Shown here in pieces: positions 28,228 to 38,777 of a stretch of DNA of 64,000 nucleotides (positions within the stretch are counted from its first letter, which is position 1; the number at the start of each line of letters is the position of its first letter). Position numbers and translations under genes: made by a program. A model generated the notes under the pieces. That model made no database searches. It was not told where the DNA came from and saw nothing but the letters and a program-made list of their open reading frames with translations. Origin of the DNA: Prostheceraeus crozeri (Eukaryota > Platyhelminthes > Polycladida > Euryleptidae). The stretch is taken from assembly GCA_907163375.1 (NCBI GenBank), contig CAJQUW010016138.1, forward strand, positions 248,001 through 312,000, given 5' to 3'.

Positions 28228-31200
28228 GACCAAGACCACTGGTGTATAAAAAATGATGACCATAAGGGCATGACAGATTCTTATCCACTCAGCACCGCTT
28301 ATCTTTCCAGATAGAAAAGGCCTTCTTCTCTGTAGCCACTGTTCGCATCACATGATAACGTGATTGTAGAGTTGTGTTCTAATTTCAGTTGACGTGTGAT
28401 AAAGAAGCGTCTCCAAATGCTGCTCATGAGTAAGTTCTCGTTTCTTATACCTCTTGATTCCTTTTGTACGGGCATCTTGAACACGTCCCACCATGCAGGA
28501 ATACATTTTTGGACTGAGACATATAAATTCTTTGATGACATCACCTCTGCTCTCATCTTTGAAGCAGCCAAGTCGATTTGTGTTTCGGGTTGAATGTAAA
28601 GGATGTGTTGATTGGTAATTCGATGTGTCTAGAATTCCCTGTGCATGTTCATCAACAGCATTCGGAATTGTGTAGAATGACTGAAGCACTGTTTGACGAT
28701 CAAACTTTGAACGAACACGCATGAAAAAAGAATCTGCATCTCAACTCAGTAATTCCACAAATTCACATAAAGGATTTTGGCTGCACTGATCAGGGAGTGT
28801 GTACATTATGACTTTGTTGTAATAAAGAACATATTGACCAATGAAGGTCGCCTAGTCCAATGTCACTTCACATTTTCGTTAATTCACCAAAATCGCATCT
28901 TTACCAATGTCAAAGAAATTGTGACACATGGGATGAAATGTGCATTTTGAAAACAGCTTGTGTGTTCTCACAAATTTTGTCTTGCTGCATTTCCGTACAT
29001 TCTCCATCGTTTTTCCAAGCAGAGCATTCATCATCAGTTTGTGAATCTCTTTCTTGGTAACATCCTTCGCAGTGGCTCTCTCAACAGTGTGATAATCTGC
29101 ATAGGGTTTGATATGGGCCTCCTGATAAAATTTAATTCCACGATGAACTTTCTTGAGACGCACCCCTTCTCAATATAATATTTCAGTGGAATGATGTGCA
29201 ATATATAATTTTCCTTATCCTTGTGAGCGATTAGCAATTTTGTAGCAGATGAGTTTTTCTGTTTTCCACGTACCTTTGTCCATAATTGCTTCATGTACTG
29301 CGTCATGTCTGCTTCATTTGCAGCTTCTGGCTTTGGTGCAAGAGGCAAGTCCATCGCTCGATCTTGCATGTCAGGAGGATACTCCAAATCCACAGTCAGA
29401 ATAAATCCCATGTCCCCATTCAAGTCAAAAATCAGAATCCAGTCATTAGTAATGACTCCAGTTCCAACTCAGTCATCCATTGAAAATCATCCTTGGCCAA
29501 TTTAGAGCTCAGCGCAGTATTATGTAAATTGCTAGCTTCAATGTAAAGCAAATGAGCATCATAGGTCATGTCATTTTCTGGAGTTGGTAATTCACTTCGA
29601 GCGAAGTGCTTGTTCACAAATGTCATTCCACCTCGAATTCCATCCTCAAAAATGCGGTACATCTCCTTATCAATTAGTTTTCCGATTTTTAAATCACATT
29701 TCGTGAAGCAGAATAAATAAGTCAATTCCGGTAAACCGAAATAATGAACAGGTTCTAATCCACGCACTTAAAAACCTTGAAATCGAAAATCTTCAAAAAT
29801 ATCTGCTAGAAGAGCCACATCCAAAATCAAGTAGTAGCGAAATAATCATGCAAAGTGTGACAGCCTATCGCATTCCACAAACTCACTGCATTGTCACAAT
29901 CCTCCTGCTTGCATGGCTCCTCATTGTGATCGTTATAAAACTGATCAATTTATGGAAGCTGAGTCTGAGGCATTTTCTCCCATCCATCAAAATAAGTGTA
30001 TGGAACGATTCCCTTTGTCATGGCTGCTCTTTTTGGAACATGAGGATAATGCATCTTCAAAATTTTATTTTCAGTGGAGTTGATGAAAGTGCATTACTCA
30101 ATTTATCAAGAGATCCCTGAAGAAACTGATATGAATCCACAAATGTAACTCGGTCCTTCGACTTGTAATTTGATGCATCTGGCCTATAATAAGCAATCAC
30201 AGCCAATGTCTTGTCTCCACTCTCATAAGTTGGATGAATGTCCCACTGCTTCTCATTGAGTTTTGCCAAACCATGAAAAATGATTTGATGACTGGCATGG
30301 CCCTTCCAATTATGAAAAACATAGGGAGACTTCTTCTCTGCTGCGTCCGCTTGATGTTACAGCTACTGCACAGTGCCTGTAAGTACTTTCCCGTCAAATG
30401 ATCATAATCACGACACTTTGATGATGGAAGAGGCTTCGGTTGCTCACTGTTAACAGTTGATAGACACTACCATATCTCACAATGCGTTGTTGCATCTTAT
30501 GAGATCTGATCATCTGCTGTAAAAATCATTCCCTTCCTTGTCACTTCATCTTCCATTGCTATATTCTGATCAATTATTCTCTCAATGCGATTTAGAAATT
30601 GAAGGACACAGTTCTCTCCTGAGTCAATTGATATAATTGGTTCACTCTCTCGACTAGACTATTTCAAATAGCGTCCAATGTATGCTGCACGATGGATTTT
30701 TGTTGACTGATCATGCTTCCAATGTCTGCATACATGTCATTCATTGGGTGTGTCATTTTATGATGATCATGGAATTCATGATACTTGTGAGTCTGGTATG
30801 GCATCCGATCCATCTGCACTTCTACATTACAGCATTTCACTTCCTGCTGTTTCGTCTTCTCTTCCACTTCATTTCTTGCCGCTTGATCATAGTGAAAAAC
30901 TTTGAGACATAATTCACAGATTGAAAATCGACGGAAGGAACTCTTGAACATACTCCCACACATTGATCGAACAAATGCTGAAATGTGAATAATGGAGAGA
31001 AAATGTCCGTCCAACTTCTGCTTATTGTCCACATCTGTCAATAAGACCAAATGAACAATTCGGGTCTGCTGTCGTCTGAACACAGTTTGTATATAGAACA
31101 CCCTTACACGCAAGACTATTGTGTACATAGACACGAACAATGATGTTATTAGTCTTCTCAAATTTAAAAATCTCATCTGTTGGAAACAATCCATCTTCAG

Positions 31201-31445
31201 ATAAATCACCGTGCAAACCGTAGCGTTGATTAACATTCAAATTTCGAAGCTTCCTTAAGCACTTGTATGACTGATCTGTCAATCCATCCTGATGTGCTTA
31301 GGGCATAGAGAACTGACTCATTGAAACAATTATTATTGATCAATGAATTCTTCATTTGATAAAAAAACGAATACATCGTGCAAATTTACACATCCCCCTG
31401 CATGAACACGATCTACTTCAGTTGTCTTGATAATCAGTTCATTGA
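28228..31445 (-). pseudogene. protein-primed type B DNA polymerase (central element)
   Basis: Read from 31445 downward: a CELCLKVF zinc-like motif and ExoI remnant (MYADIGSM, Glu replaced by Gly) near 30700; an endonuclease VII-like Cys/His motif (DHLTGKY...CSSCN) near 30350-30420; FVDSYQFLQGSLDKLSNALS (ExoII, about 30120); FEDGIRGGMTFVNKHF; then AHKDKENYILHIIPLKYYIE and NALLGKTMENVRK (motif B region). Motif C is ruined (a stop, then DADSFF instead of GDTDSFF, about 28725). The end matches ILDTSNYQSTHPLHS, IKEFICLSPKMYS, RELTHEQH and DKRC...CPYGHH. Many stops and frame shifts make it inactive. The family normally replicates linear genomes from a terminal protein. Confidence 0.85.
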
Positions 31446-31454
31446 TCTTCTTCA

Positions 31455-31883
31455 CTACCTAGCCTGAGAAAGCTTGTCAACTTCAGCATCTGCATGATCA
31501 ATCAAGCCACGAAACCAATTATAATAATTCAGATGTTGAAGAGAGTAGCGAATATAGGTCTCTAATCGTAAAACTACATCATTTGCATTGTCATCATCTG
31601 GCTTCTCAAATGTGATGGACATCTGTGTGAAGGCACGCACATCACGATCACGGCGTGTACTCACAAGCAAACGATACAGTGTCCAATACACTGAGCGCAG
31701 AAATGCTGCTGCATCCTCCCATGTTCGAAGTGGAATCACCGTGTAAGCATGCCCATATCCATCAAAACTTCGTGTATCATAAACAACAATGTCAACTGTA
31801 TTTGGCTGACCTCCATGCTGTGTGTATAATAATTTTGTCCAAGCATCATTCCTTCTTCTGTGTGTTGAAAAAGTAATGGACAC
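31455..31883 (-). CDS. probable N-terminal region of the central PolB gene
   Basis: This 142-codon ORF ends just upstream of the PolB exonuclease part, in the same orientation. It has alternating strands and helices (VDIVVYDTRSFDGYGHAYTV, MSITFEKPDDDNAND) and ends LIDHADAEVDKLSQAR. Protein-primed PolB genes often carry an N-terminal domain of this type, and the reading continues with little gap, so I favour it being part of PolB separated by a stop. It could instead be a separate small gene. Confidence 0.4.
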   Translation of the reverse strand: MSITFSTHRRRNDAWTKLLYTQHGGQPNTVDIVVYDTRSFDGYGHAYTVIPLRTWEDAAAFLRSVYWTLYRLLVSTRRDRDVRAFTQMSITFEKPDDDNANDVVLRLETYIRYSLQHLNYYNWFRGLIDHADAEVDKLSQAR

Positions 31884-32258
31884 AAGTGTTCAAAGCCAGT
31901 TGAATCCATACTTTAGGTTTCTCCACAATATCGACAAGCGTCTATACATGGATGAAAATGGAAATCAGAGTGAACATGCATGCATGCCATGACTAATGAT
32001 ACAGTGGCATGCATGCAGTCAGTCGTTCATACCAGCTTTTGCAGTAATAACAACGACTTCTATTAATCTCATCAGTGGCATGAGACAAGTAAGTTGACTC
32101 ATCCAAGAACTCTGTGTTACAAAATTAACACCGGTAGTGTGTCTCCATATCCCCTTTCACATCCCTGGCCCCACACCTATGTCAATCCCACACAAACCCA
32201 TCGTCCCCAAATAATCGTCTCCAAAATGGAAATAGAAGATGTGGTGATGTAGCTGTTA

Positions 32259-32570
32259 TTAACGATCGAGAATGCCATCCAGATCAAAGTCAGTCCTAAC
32301 ATCAGTGCCGTTTCGGGCATTGAAACCCTCGACGACGCTAACAATATTGCACTGCAGTCTCCGTCGCTTGTTCCATTTCAAATACTTGGGTTGGACACGA
32401 TAAACATAGTTAGAAATGAGGCAGTAACCATCATCGTAAATGTAGCCACAAACAGATGGATCAGCACCATCTTGATACAAGTGAATCATCATTCGATTCT
32501 TTACTCGTGCGCGGGGTGACGTTCTCAAGAAGGCAGTTGACCATGGGCATATCATGGGTTTGTTTTGCAC
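32259..32570 (-). CDS. hypothetical protein, Tyr/Cys-rich
   Basis: This 103-codon ORF has a strand-rich centre (CGYIYDDGYCLISNYVYRVQ) followed by a basic patch (KYLKWNKRRRLQ) and an acidic end. The start could be the internal MMIHLYQDG. No family is recognised. It lies between PolB and the acidic genes. Confidence 0.35.
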   Translation of the reverse strand: MQNKPMICPWSTAFLRTSPRARVKNRMMIHLYQDGADPSVCGYIYDDGYCLISNYVYRVQPKYLKWNKRRRLQCNIVSVVEGFNARNGTDVRTDFDLDGILDR

Positions 32571-32671
32571 TCAATTATTACACGGGGTGGGTAATAAAAA
32601 ATCTGCAAGAGCTCGTACAACGCTGCAACTCTGCAACGCCGACTGGTGACGTTGCAGCTCATCAAGTTCAT

Positions 32672-33517
32672 CTACCAATTAGTCGTCCTCCTCTTCGAAA
32701 TCACGATCGTCCAGGCCAGCCAGAGATCGAATTCGCTTGTGTGACTGGATGGGATCAATGTTCTCATGTTCTCTTCATCTGTCACATCATCATCTTCCTC
32801 CGCCTGGTCTCTTCCTATTCGTATCATATTCATTTTAAATATCTGATTGTCATATTCGAGCTGCTCATTCGAGCCGTATGGTACAAGCTTAATATGGGGT
32901 TGATGACTGAACTTTGGATCGTTGAGGCCCCATCGGATCTGATTATTACAACCGCGGAAACAGCCCTGGAAACAGCTGAAGCTGCTGCGGCGATGGGTTG
33001 TTGCATCAGCTCGTCGCGGGTAGTAGGAGGTTCCATCCCCTCGATGTAGTAGAATCGAGCCTTGAAATTCTGCGTTGAGCACCTTTATAAATGACGTGAC
33101 CCATGTCATTGACGGCATCAGCGCCACGCATTAGAAAAAGGATGTTCCATCCGGGATCGTCTACTTTTGTCTCCGGCCAATTCCAAGTGTACTGAATTAT
33201 GCTGGTCTTGTCGTCCATGGCATTTGCCGCTCTCTTCGGTCTTGGTGATGCTGGTGAATCTGTCGTCTGTGTCTGCATGTCCATTAATGCTCCGTCTTCC
33301 CTTCTTCCTCTTCTTTATAATTCTGATGGTTTTCGTCCCTGTCATCCTCATCATTTGAATCATCACAATCATCCCCAAAATACAAGTTCTCTTTGTCTAG
33401 GCCATCCAAGTCATCTTCATCGTTCCCGTGTTCCTCATCATCTTCCTCCTCCTCCTCACACTCCTTCTCACACTCCTCGTACATCCTTATCACAAGTGCA
33501 TTCCAATCCTCATTCAA
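32672..33517 (-). pseudogene. acidic-domain protein, frame-broken
   Basis: Three overlapping minus frames look like one gene. 33284-33517 has a very long acidic run (ECEEEEEDDEEHGNDEDDLD and more). 33006-33284 has a basic PRPKRAANAMDDK segment, possibly a nuclear signal, and WNWPETKVDDPGWNILFLMR. 32672-33127 has IRWGLNDPKFSHQPHIKLVP and an acidic end. It is unrecognised. Highly acidic proteins of this type often bind histones or basic core proteins, but that is only a guess. The plus-strand Ser/Pro frames over 33199-33735 are its shadow. Confidence 0.4.
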
Positions 33518-33616
33518 AACTCCATCTTCATCCTCTTCATCTTCCTCGTCGTCACTTGCATGCCATTTCTCCGCTTCATCATTCCCATCCTCAACCTCCT
33601 TCAGTGCTTCTGCATA

Positions 33617-34237
33617 TTAACCCAGAATCTTTTTATGTTTCACTTTTATGCCCGAGTCTGAAGGAAGAACGAGATCATCCGATGATAGACTCCCAACGAC
33701 TGTTCTCAGCTGCTTCACTGAATCCTCATCCTTGAAATTGAGCTCTAGGGTATTGATGCGACTGCGCTTTGGAAGTTGATCATCCTCATCCTCAGATGTC
33801 ATCTCTAACCTGTCCTCATCCACTTCCATCTCTTCTTCATCCCGCGTCTGAGGAGGATAGCAATCTTCAATGAATGGCTGTTTAAAGCATTTCTGCCTCG
33901 CTCTATCATAAATCTCCTCCACATTCTTCTTATACCATTCCAACATACTGTTAGACAGTTTGCTCGACATTCTGAACTTCTTCTTCGTCTTCTCCTTACT
34001 TGGTACTACCTCGTAGATGGAGACGTGAACACTCACTGACCCATCCTCATTCGGCTCACCCACTTAAATATCAAACTCTTTCTGGCCTTTTCTCAACTCC
34101 TCCATCGCAGATTCCGTTGACGTCTCGGAAAATCTTTGAATGTGATCGTCACACCCATGGATCATTTTGTCCACCACTTTTAAAACATCTTCCGCTGATG
34201 AGACTGAAGGCTTCCCGGTACTCATATCTGCACTCAT
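33617..34237 (-). pseudogene. first minus-strand gene at the right end of the central element
   Basis: ATG at 34235-34237 opens a frame (MSADMSTGKPSVSSAEDVLK, then a helix) that ends in TAA at 34064-34066. The same frame resumes immediately (VGEPNEDGSVSVHVSIYEVV) and runs to 33617, with MLEWYKKNVEEIYDRARQK, an acidic linker and a basic LPKRSR patch. The stop is probably a mutation in a gene of about 205 codons. It is unrecognised, with the composition of a nuclear regulatory protein. Confidence 0.45.
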
Positions 34238-34289
34238 CCTGAAAATGATCTCCTTAAACTCAATGCACTCCTTAAGAATATTTACTCCC

Positions 34290-34397
34290 CATTCATCATC
34301 ACAATCGTCCCCGTGAAAGGCGATCGCCCCGAGTTAAGCGAAATCGTCCCGAGATTATATGGGGACGAAAAGCGTCCTGTAATTGACTTATACTACT
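34290..34397 (-). repeat. right terminal inverted repeat of central element
   Basis: The complement begins AGTAGTATAAGTCAATTAC and carries the GGGACGATT iterons. Outside it, 34398-34420 repeats the terminal unit imperfectly (complement AGTATAATGAGTAAATTACA), so the true end could be 34420. Confidence 0.75.
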
Positions 34398-34599
34398 TCC
34401 TGTAATTTACTCATTATACTTCAGACAAGCTTCTGTGTAGATTGAGTTCCGATTCTTATATATTCTGTTTGGAAAGTCCGGCGTTGTTCAAAACATTGTC
34501 TTCATTTCATATATTATATGTGAAGACGTTTTTCATGAATGCCTTGGCTCTTCAAATGCACCTGAAATTGCCATTTTCAAGGGATTGAGATCTCAATGA

Positions 34600-34853
34600 C
34601 AGTTTTGTAGATCCTTCAAGGAAGGAAACGCCGTGACGAGCAGTTTCAATTCTTCGCAGCAACTGCCTCAGCTCGCCAATTGAAGGATGACACGCTTAGC
34701 TTCTTGAAGGAATCTTTATTATCTAAAGGTCATCCAAGAGAGGACTACGAGGAACTCATTCGTCTATTCTACTTTCCTTGGTGTAGAAGATTCAATCCAA
34801 GACGGCGACCACCTGCTCTTCACCAGGCGCGCTAGATGTTTAATTCTCAATTG
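34600..34853 (+). pseudogene. 5' part of an old gene split by a 6-kb transposon
   Basis: In one frame from about 34612 the sequence reads FQFFAATASARQLKDDTLSF, then LKESLLSKGHPREDYEELIR, then RRPPALHQAR followed by a TAG where the family has Trp. I recognise this as an uncharacterised protein family, widespread in invertebrate genomes, with a RRPGA-H-ARWM block. The continuation lies beyond the transposon at 40917-41475. It is a pseudogene with a premature stop. Confidence 0.5.
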
Positions 34854-34863
34854 GAGCTTGCAG
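34854..34863. repeat. target-site duplication, left
   Basis: GAGCTTGCAG, repeated at 40917-40926. Confidence 0.75.
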
Positions 34864-35689
34864 AGTTGCCAACTCTTACGCATTGGGCGTGAGTCTCATG
34901 CATTCAGGCCTCTTCTCACGCTCTCACGCTGGAGGCAAAATTTCTCACGCATTCAAGAAATTTCTCACGCCTGTTGCATTTATATCAAGCATTTGCATTT
35001 TTGATGTAATTCTTAACGACATTTCCTGATAGAACTGCACTTTCGCGTAAAATCTATGCAGTTAAGCGAAATAACATGCTATTTATTTGGAAGTCAATGG
35101 TCATTTAATCATCTCCCTTAAACGTGTACCTTATACCATAGACTTTTGGAATACCATGTCCATACAGAACGCTGCCAGTGTTATCTGATGAGCGATTGTG
35201 TAACTCCAACCGTGGATGCCATAGAAAGCATGCTTCAGTGAAACGGGAAGATAGATATCATCGATAGAAATTCGAAATGAATAACTTGTAGCATAGACCT
35301 CTGCAACAACATAGCACCTGGACAGAAATCTACCATAGCATGGATAGGAGATGAGGCTGATATTGTATTTCATTTGGCGTTTTTAAAGTATGAATTTGCT
35401 TATTTACACAGTGATGTGCAAGTACACCAGGCAAATGATGCCGATTTACAACAATTTTGATTATCGAACATGGCTTCATTCAACAAAACGGTTGTCCTCA
35501 ATGAGCGCGGTAGCAGACATTCATTACAACGTTCATTACGGTAGGAAAAGCAACTTATTCAATTGCAAGTCCATCAGAAAACTTTGCAAACTTGAAAGCC
35601 GAAATCCAGTTGTTTTCTAATTCTCAGCCTACATGCATATGCATAGTCACCATCGACATGTTCATGCTATCAACTACAATGTACATGTA

Positions 35690-37169
35690 CAGGATGTTTC
35701 AGTTGACCTGGCCGATTTTTCTAGAGCATTTTGTACAAAGTACAATATTCCAATGAAAACAAAGTATATTCTGTATATTTTAAGTATGCAAATAGATAAT
35801 GAATACACGAATCACAAGAGTTGTTCAATATATCTACCTCTTGTGCGACACAAACAGCACAGCGGCGAATGAATAAGTCACAAGCTCGCTGATTACAAAA
35901 GTGCCGATCTCGCGAAGAATGACCACCAGCTTCGTTTTCAATATTTAAAGTTATTGCTCCAAGATGGTCTCAGAAAAAGCTGTGCACATAACAAAGTCAT
36001 CTATTTGGAGTTCTTGCACAGTCAAATCCAAGGAATTTCCAAGGACGGAGGCAATCTTCTTCTAATATCCGATTCACGGTGGCTGGTGACACGTGACATT
36101 GTTGTACATACAGAATTGGATTCATCTGCGCGCGCTTCGGTTTCCTAGAATGGAAGAATTGTATGCAACCTTAATATCGAAATGGCACATCACAGAATTG
36201 ACAACTTGCTCCTTCTCGAATGGATAATTCGTGTATCACTTGCTATTGGAAATGGCAAACAATAAGCTGTCAGCAGGGGACACCAGAGCCAGTGAGAGAT
36301 GCGTGCGTGCTGTAATATCACTTCGCACACACCAAAACACACATCCCTGTCTTGGCTTCGATTCAATGTATGCACTATACAGTGAGAAATGCCGAGGTGA
36401 AGATGTGAAATCATCAAGTGAACTAATTTTCGTACGCCTGCTACTTTCTTTAATAATGATCGGAAGGGCCAACATTATGGAGAAAACGTGTGGGCAATGA
36501 TCTGAAGTCTTCGAATCTGAAGGAATTTTGGCAATCGAAGCACTTTGCTGAAACTCACATGAATCCGCAAGCGACGCACGACTTTTTTTCCTATCTCTTT
36601 AAGGTATTAGGAATTCCTTTTTGCCCACTTAATATGTTCCTCGATGTGACGTCGATTTCGAATTAATCACACTTCTATCAAACCGAAGCAGATAAACAAA
36701 ATATTTAATTCTGTGGTTGTACAACTTCACTTTGTGATGTAGTTGGTTCATCAGCAAACGCAGCGAGGACTTCCTCTTTTTCTCATCAGACACGCGGCAA
36801 CTAGACCTGATTACGAGCGTCGATGAAGCTTCCATGAAGCGGACCTTCCAGTGTCCTGGAGTTCTTTATCATTTTCCTCTAGAAACATCCACCGAGCTTT
36901 CTCTCAATTGAAAGTTTTAGAATGTGCTATGATTGTGGCAGTGTCAACATTCGTCAAATCTTTGTACTCCATCTGATTGAAACTGGATGAAACTCGCACA
37001 CACCAGCAGACCGCATCACCATTATGAAATCTGTTCACACGGAGCGAATTCAGTCACATATTACTTGTTAGAGCAATTCATGCGGTGACATAACTATTGT
37101 TTTTGGTAGAATAAATGACTCATTACAGTACGTTTAAAAAGGATCGGCCAGATCAATTGAAACACCATG
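35690..37169. mobile_element. Tc1/mariner-type element, TA-flanked, no intact transposase
   Basis: Its ends are CAGGATGTTTCAGTTGACCT and complement CATGGTGTTTCAATTGATCT, both continuing GGCCGAT. TA lies on both sides (35688-35689 and 37170-37171). The interior of about 1.4 kb has only short ORFs with no DDE motif I can support. Confidence 0.6.
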
Positions 37170-37415
37170 TACATGTATATCAAGTTGAAAGAAAGCAAGT
37201 AGTCAAAATAGTACAGGGTACTCGCGTTCTTCTTGTGGATTTTCAGGTGTTGTTATTTGAGCAAAAAGTACTAAGTTTCAGATTCTAGGGAGCATAAGTC
37301 GTATTCCTCTAATAGCCTTTATTTCAAAATTGATGAAGGGTATTCCATATGACCTCTCATCACACCGTTTACAAAGATATAGCGCTTGCTAAAGGAGTGA
37401 TAAGCAAAAGTAATA

Positions 37416-38777
37416 GGGTAGGTGCGGGTAATATGGGACACCCAAAGGAATTTCTTATTTTTCACCAACTTCTGCCCACTCTATAACTTTTTATACGCTA
37501 CACACGCCATCAGTATATCTTCAGCTCACTTTAGCTCAAATATCTAACGAAACAAACATTTTCCTCATTACTAAATATTTGAATAAGTGAATTGAATTTG
37601 AATGAAGTGAATAAGTGAAACGTAACAGATGTCCCATATTACCCAACATGGCGGGTAATATGGGACAGTTCATATTTATTCAATTAATCATGTCAGATAA
37701 CAATGAAGATGTTCTTTTGTTATTATAATCTCGATGAATAATAAGATAAACCTCTCACTGTTTAATTCTCTGATATTTAGCTAGATGAATAGAATGAATG
37801 TTCAATATATCCCTCTTTTAGAATTTGAAAATTAGGGTGCTTTGAAAAATTCCCACTTTCAATAAGATAAAAAACATTCCTGGTAAACTCTTGTTTTATT
37901 TTGAACAACAAATGATCAGAGAGTCCATAAAGTATCAAATCAATTCACTGGTCTTCTTCACAGTCATGGCAAATGTAATGCTCTTTTCTGATTGCTGCAG
38001 CGCAATCCTCGTGTGCCCTCGATCCTCATTGAGTGCATTGTATCCAGTCAACCTGAAGACCAAATCTCAGGTCATCACTATACTCTCCAGCACAGAACTG
38101 TCAGAAGCTACTTGGGTCACTTGTTTATGTTTGAGGCTGTGTATCCATTACAACAGGTTGAGTTGGATTAGAGATATTTCGAGATTTTGTTTTCTTCATA
38201 GGCCTATTTTCTTCACCTTTGTTTCTAGGAGTGGATTCTTTTTTCTTTGCTCACGCTTGTGTCCTCGTCTAAACGCATCAGGGAATATTCATGTGGCTGG
38301 CCTGATCGACAGAGACGGCTCAGATCAGCTCCCCATTCATCCTTGTCGCTCACACGATGAGGTTTATTAACCTGGAGAGACATAAACCTCTGTCCCATAT
38401 TACCCGCCATACATATCTTATTTTAAAAGCTATACAAATATTTGATAAAATTCTTGAATTGAATAAGTGAAATATTGTAAGCATGACACAAGACTCCAGT
38501 TTCCATATCCAATACATTTAAATTCATGAGGAAACTTGATTGATGATACATGTATATTAATAGCTTTACTGACATGTTGATTTTACATCAACCCTATTTT
38601 TGGCCTACAAAAATTCGTATATCACTTGTGTTTTAATCACACAAGCGCAAGTATGCAGCCGATTTCGCTTAAATTTTGTGTGTTTGCAAAACAACCTTCG
38701 ATTATTCAAAACTATTTGCAGGAAGTATATTTTTTCGAAGATATTCGTTACGTGTTCCACATTACCCGCACCTACCC
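37416..38777. mobile_element. TA-flanked element with GGGTAGGTGCGGGTAATATGG ends
   Basis: The left end is GGGTAGGTGCGGGTAATATG and the right end complement is GGGTAGGTGCGGGTAATGTG, each next to TA. Internal copies of the end motif (GTCCCATATTACCC at 37629-37645, GGGTAATATGGGAC at 37653-37666, GTCCCATATTACCC at 38393-38406) suggest nesting or end duplication. The 37891-38370 frame has no recognisable domain. It resembles non-autonomous pogo/Tc1-type elements. Confidence 0.6.

Larger units (their letters stand above)
14240..34397. mobile_element. central Polinton/adintovirus-type element, about 20 kb, degenerate
   Basis: It is bounded by inverted terminal repeats: 14240-14354 (AGTAGTATG...) and 34290-34397 (complement AGTAGTATAAG...). 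The left two thirds reads on plus, the right third on minus. Key genes are the minus-strand protein-primed PolB (28230-31883) and a plus-strand penton-like jelly-roll protein (25433-25939). Small Arg-rich and acidic ORFs and an N-myristoylation candidate fit a midsize linear DNA virus or Polinton. I could not recognise an integrase, packaging ATPase, protease or major capsid protein, although 22579-24472 is a broken gene in the place where a major capsid gene would often lie. No target duplication is obvious. Later insertions are a mariner, a LINE end and a PLE end. Confidence 0.75.

Noticed and set aside
33199-33735. Plus-strand His/Pro/Ser-rich ORFs
   Set aside because: They are the complement of the long acidic run in the minus-strand gene; no motif.
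35990-36160. Possible transposase helix-turn-helix on minus (VSPATVNRILEED)
   Set aside because: A short match in a frame full of stops, and it lies at the wrong end of the 35690-37169 element for an N-terminal domain.
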